DNA from: Colletotrichum lupini
Lineage: Eukaryota > Ascomycota > Sordariomycetes > Glomerellales > Glomerellaceae
Assembly: GCF_023278565.1 (NCBI RefSeq)
Contig: NC_064674.1
Location: forward strand, 310,001 to 374,000
Reading direction: 5' to 3'
DNA: 64,000 nucleotides
The notes under the pieces are model-generated. The model was not told the origin of the DNA and ran no database searches. It saw nothing but the letters and a program-made list of their open reading frames with translations. A program made the position numbers and the translations under genes. Below are positions 60,081-64,000 of this stretch, one piece after another. How positions within the stretch are numbered: the first letter of the stretch is position 1; the number at the start of each line of letters is the position of its first letter.

Positions 60081-60413
60081 TCGACGCCCGGCAGAGCGAA
60101 GTCGGTATGGGCGTGTTGGAATGCCTTCTCTCAGCGGACAGTGGCCTGGCGGACCGGGGGCTTTTTAGAAGGAGCTATTTCCGCAGGGAATAATTCTGAC
60201 TGGAAAAGAGCTTGTTGTAGTGACTCTCCCTCAGCGGACTTCTTGCGGAAGAAATCGAGCGTAGTTGAGGCTGGAGGAATTGTCAAAGTGATCCTTTTGC
60301 AGTAGATCTCTAGCGGAAGGAGGTTGTACGGCGTACTGAGCTGCCGTCTTCTCAGCGGCTAGCGGTCTGACGGGCTGAGAGATTGTTGGAGGAGCTCTTT
60401 CCGCAGCAAATAA
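59968..60413. repeat. Three spaced copies of a CAGCGGC…GAGCTCTTTCCGC unit
   Basis: Units end at about 60,037, 60,192 and 60,413 with AGCTCTTTCCGCGG, AGCTATTTCCGCAGG and GAGCTCTTTCCGCAGC. A single counterpart is at 54,358-54,417 in the other duplicated segment. Copy number therefore differs between the two segments. Confidence 0.6.
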
Positions 60414-60486
60414 ATTGCGCTTCCACTCTCCGCAAGTTTCTGATGATATGTCTGAGATCATGGCGCGCAGCAATGATAGATATCGT

Positions 60487-63000
60487 CTACTGAGTCACTA
60501 AGCTCTCACCAATGAAGAAATTTGCAATACTATTGCTCATCTTTCTGGGAGCTGAGGGTTCAGGGTCTCCAATATGCTGAGGGTTCTGGTTTGAATCTGC
60601 TCCCATTGCAAGAAGTCGTCTGATGATCTTTGCTTGGAAGTTTTGGACGGCAAGCAGAAGAGGCGTCGATTCAGCGGAATCTTTGATGCTGATATAGTCG
60701 AAATTGCTCTTGAAACAGCTAGGTCTGGCCTCTTTTCTGGTTGTTCGATCTCTGTGACGGTCCTGATAGCATAAGTCAGGTTTCCGGGGGAAAAGCACAA
60801 CCTGTTCAATCAATGTTGTCATAAGCGGTTCATGACCGGTGATGTCTGCCGAGTGGATAGGCCAACGAACAAGGTTGTCTCTATCTGGGTCAACGAGGTT
60901 CAAGTAGTCTGAAGTTATGAACAGGTTGGCGAGTTTTATGTGGTCATTTTCAACAATTCAATGGATCAAATGGGACATACATAGTGTTTTGTGTGAATCC
61001 GAGGCGCCGGAAACGATCATCTCATAGGGGAAAGTCTTCGTGCGGTCTGTTGTCCATAAGCGTACGACGGAGGGTGGAAGCTCCCAGAGGCCAGCTGCCG
61101 TTAGAGTCGAAAGGGCGATTTACTGAAATCTTCCTCCTCAACGGGACGTGTACTCCCTGATTAATAATGTATCAGGACTGCTGCTTTGTTGCTTGTGCCC
61201 TTAAAATCCCTTGTCAACCTCATTCCGGGAGGGTTCTGACATTTCTCAAGGACACATGGTCCAAGACATGCTTCAGCCGTGTCCTTCAGCCAACGCAGCG
61301 GGAAACGGTTGGCCATACTTTTCTTCCCCCTTATGGTCGGAAGCCGTGTTGGCAACGGATAAGGCAGCTAAGAAGGTTTCCATATTTGTTGTCTATAAGA
61401 ACACACAACAAGGCAATGTCTTCTGGATATTCGCACAAGTGAAATCTCTCAGAGATAAGTACCCAGTTGGTGATTGACAAGTCGTCAACAAGCCACGATG
61501 AGAAATCTGCTTTTTTGCCTTATCAGAATGGTGAAGGTCGTATCTGGCTGCATATTTGGTGAGAAGGCACGTCTCCGACATAGCTGAAAACCTGGCGATG
61601 CCCCTCCCCTTGATGTCGCGCAGCCTTCTTCAAGGTTTCCGTGGCTCAGAGCCTGAAAATCCCCTCTTTCGTCGGAATGGATATGTTGAAGACCCATTTT
61701 GTCTCTTTTCTTTTGTTTCAAGGCTTGTATCACACATAATCGCGAATGAATTGGACGCAGAGATTCGCGGATTCAGTGAGTTTGGAGAGTTCCTTTGGGA
61801 AGCCGCTCACCCGGCGGCCTATGGATTTCATCGTAACTTTCCTTGCACTCTTGAGAATTGAATCTGAAGCGTCTTCTTGTATCCCAGAGAGCAAGGCAAA
61901 ATGGAATTCCTGTGGGCTGAGAGACCGCTCCACAAAGAGGATATGTTGACAACATAGGAGAAACTCGTCCAAATCTTCATCTTCTGTTGCAAAATGTCTG
62001 TGAAGCGCTCAATGTATATGAAGAGCACACTGATATTTGCGGATATTTCTTACAATCTCTGCTCGAGTCTCTCGCCTGCCACGAGCGAACTCTCTGTTCA
62101 GAATTTGACTACAAGTATCATCCACATGAAGATGCCACTGACATTCCGGAGGATCTCATTCTGGATTGATTCGGCGGCCGTATCGTATTCATTCGGCGCA
62201 ACAACTGCTTCTGCATTGTAGGATTACGGGCTGTTTCATCTTCGTCTACTGGTAGGTGATCTTCGACGTAGCGCTGAAGACTCTGTCTATGGCCAAGCGG
62301 ATTTCAGAGCGCAAGCTTCAGCCCGTGCTCATCACTATTATGAGGATTGTGGCGGATCGAGAGACAAGACTTGAGACATATCCATTCATACGAACCACTT
62401 GATGAAGTGTCCTGAGGTATGTCGCCGGTTTTCGGAATTCTACCTCATCACATATGACAAGTACATCGATACAGCAAGTAAGCTACAGATTACCCAATAC
62501 CACTGCGACTTCTCGGAAGAGCTCCTGGAGCGTGGTAATAGAGGGTACATATTCTGCTTGAGTGAGATGAGGCTTAGATCGACGAGAACGACTTCTATGT
62601 TTAAGAACCGTCCAAAGAGTTAATGTAAGAACCAATGTAAACCAGGTGTATGCTTTTCTAGTTCATCTCCTCAGGCATTAAAGAAGAACGAAGTGATAGC
62701 AGCATGGTCATTGGAATTTCTCATCCTATCGTTAAACAAGAAACTCATCATCGTTGAAATCCCATACCAAGGCTCGCCACTGATCTACAGAAACCTACGA
62801 TGCTATTGCAATCTTGGCGGGTTGAGCCATTTTTGACACGAATGGTGTGTTGTTAAGAAGCTATATGCATGTCTCCCGATGATCTTTACTAATAGTTTCA
62901 CGGCGATTATTGCTTTGATCTAATCAGAGGAGCTGTAGTAAAGAATCTCTATGAGTCTGAAACCGTTCTCTCACTACAAACTTATTAGTTTTGCTCAAAA
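60487..63000 (-). pseudogene. NACHT-ankyrin (fungal NLR type) pseudogene
   Basis: On minus, in order: a pre-NACHT segment near 62,900 (DQSNNRRETISKDHRETC), a P-loop region at about 62,790-62,740 reading ISGEPWYGISTMMSF, AITSFFFNA and GDELEKHTPGLH (about 62,690-62,640), a Walker B-like CCIDVLVICDEVEF (about 62,475), CLSIRHNPHNSDEHGLKLAL (about 62,365-62,305), EILRNVSGIFMWMILVV (about 62,150), DEFLLCCQHILFVERSLSP (61,970-61,915) and VQFIRDYV (about 61,750). Ankyrin-like sequence ends it: PIHSADITGHEPLMTTLI and STPLLLAVQNFQAKII with LLAMGADSN (60,860-60,590). The order is that of NACHT-ankyrin proteins. Reading shifts frame several times, stops fall at expected Trp codons, and the GK of Walker A is lost, so it cannot be functional as read. 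Confidence 0.78.
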
Positions 63001-63140
63001 CCACAGATTTCGGTATGAATACCCGCTGGAACTGGGATAGATGTGTTGTTATGTCGACTCGGGATCGGGAAAAGGATAAGCTTCTTGTATAGGAAGTCGC
63101 AGTCGCTGCAGCGTACCTTTACCGCTTCTCATTCTTATAC

Positions 63141-63192
63141 GAGTCTGGGTAGTGAGTCTGGGTAGTGAGTCTGAGTAGTGGGTCTGAGTAGT
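63141..63192. repeat. 13-bp tandem repeat, four units
   Basis: GAGTCTGGGTAGT, identical in units 1 and 2, with single changes in units 3 and 4. It lies upstream of the recognised part of the NACHT-ankyrin pseudogene. Confidence 0.9.
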
Positions 63193-64000
63193 AATAATAT
63201 GTCCCTCGGATGGTGATGTAAGAGAAAGCGTCTCTGAAACCAATGCCCTCCAACACAAAGCCCAAAAAACCATGCTCCGTTGCCAGTTGGTCTCAAACCC
63301 GCCTGGACTGAATTACATGAATGCGCGACGCGAGAGCCGCGAGAGTGAATCTGCGGGTCTATCGTGGCTCGTAACTCTCGATATAACTGCTCTGATGAGC
63401 TGCACTTACTGCAGTCAGGCTTGCAGCTGGGGGGTCATATGTGACTGAAGACAGCCGATTGTCACTTTATCGTCACCTCGAATCAAGGAGCCGTACTCTT
63501 TCCATTTCAGGCCTTGACACCTCTTCAACGTATCACCGAGTATCCAAGGCACCAGGCTAGAAGATCTTCCATGACCCGTTTTTAGCTTGGAAAAGGCGTT
63601 GCGGAGGAGTTGTAGCGGCAATCGTCTAGTTCCCGTTGAACGGAACTTTCACAAGCTTCTGTTTTTCCGATGTCGTGCTGAACAACATGGATAGCAATCA
63701 TAACATCGGCGACACTGATTTCAGTGTTGCCAGGACCGCCGCCACCGCTACTGACCATAACATCAGATTGGTTCCAATGAATTGGGTTCCAGAAATGGAG
63801 GAAACTCGGGAGATCCGGCTCGCAACTATCTGTCTCAATCTAGGTGTGTCTCGCAGCTGGAAGTCTTCCGCATTTGAAAGAAAGCATAAAGCAATGTTCG
63901 ATATTTGGCTAGAGCATCTTGCGAGGTTTCGGTAGGAAATGTATCATGCGCTCTCAGATGGAAGCGCGTAACCTGATACAAGGTGGAGTCAAGTTTGGAG
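63193..64000. other. Stretch without recognised gene at window end
   Basis: A 99-codon + frame (63,636-63,935) and a 68-codon minus frame (63,415-63,621) exist but show no known motif. It may hold the 5' part of the NACHT-ankyrin pseudogene. Confidence 0.4.

Noticed and set aside
1..64000. tRNA, rRNA and CRISPR
   Set aside because: No tRNA B box with matching fold, no rRNA-like stretch, and no regularly spaced direct repeats with unique spacers; the short tandem arrays are minisatellites.

Overview
The window looks like a filamentous ascomycete chromosome with two compartments. Positions 1 to about 45,900 are AT-rich with a repeat-induced point mutation (RIP) signature: CA and TG dinucleotides are almost gone while CG survives (541-600, for example, has no CA, no TG and four CG). 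From about 45,930 to 64,000 the composition is balanced, with fungal STAND/NLR-type pseudogenes and GC-rich repeats. Short introns with TGCTAAC/CACTAAC branch sites in one pseudogene support a filamentous fungus. I cannot name the species.

The AT-rich half is a nest of mobile elements. Three short families dominate, all with 12-18 bp target-site duplications (TSDs): (1) a SINE-like retroposon, full length about 176 bp, from [G]CCGTTAATGATCCGTGG to an A-rich tail; (2) element B, about 1.0 kb, starting CCCTTTGGGGTCCGG and ending in exactly that SINE sequence; (3) element C, up to about 1.2 kb, with no terminal inverted repeats, one end a GC-rich hairpin and the other a T-rich run (A-rich on the opposite strand). 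All three enter at a T|ATA-like site with the A-rich end at the same side, and B and C do not encode any protein I recognise. A fourth family is a MITE of exactly 483 bp, three copies, each with an 8-bp TSD (hAT-like). Beneath them lie two RIP-destroyed Ty3/gypsy pol regions (about 6.5-11.4 kb on +, 31.15-29.05 kb on -) and several unidentified old repeats. Insertions into insertions give a relative chronology; a few SINE copies (17,163; 28,338; 31,891; 38,360) still keep many CA/TG and are young.

The GC-balanced half carries three minus-strand relics of fungal immune-receptor-like genes: a NACHT-WD40 pseudogene (about 52.2-48.7 kb, two introns at its 5' end), an ankyrin fragment (59.05-58.0 kb) and a NACHT-ankyrin pseudogene (about 63.0-60.5 kb). 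Frameshifts and stops, some at expected Trp codons, break all three. A diverged duplicated segment (52.39-54.56 and 59.10-60.08 kb) lies upstream of two of them. There are also minisatellites, a triple hairpin repeat, long G runs and a 28-bp inverted repeat. I found no intact known gene, tRNA, rRNA or CRISPR array.
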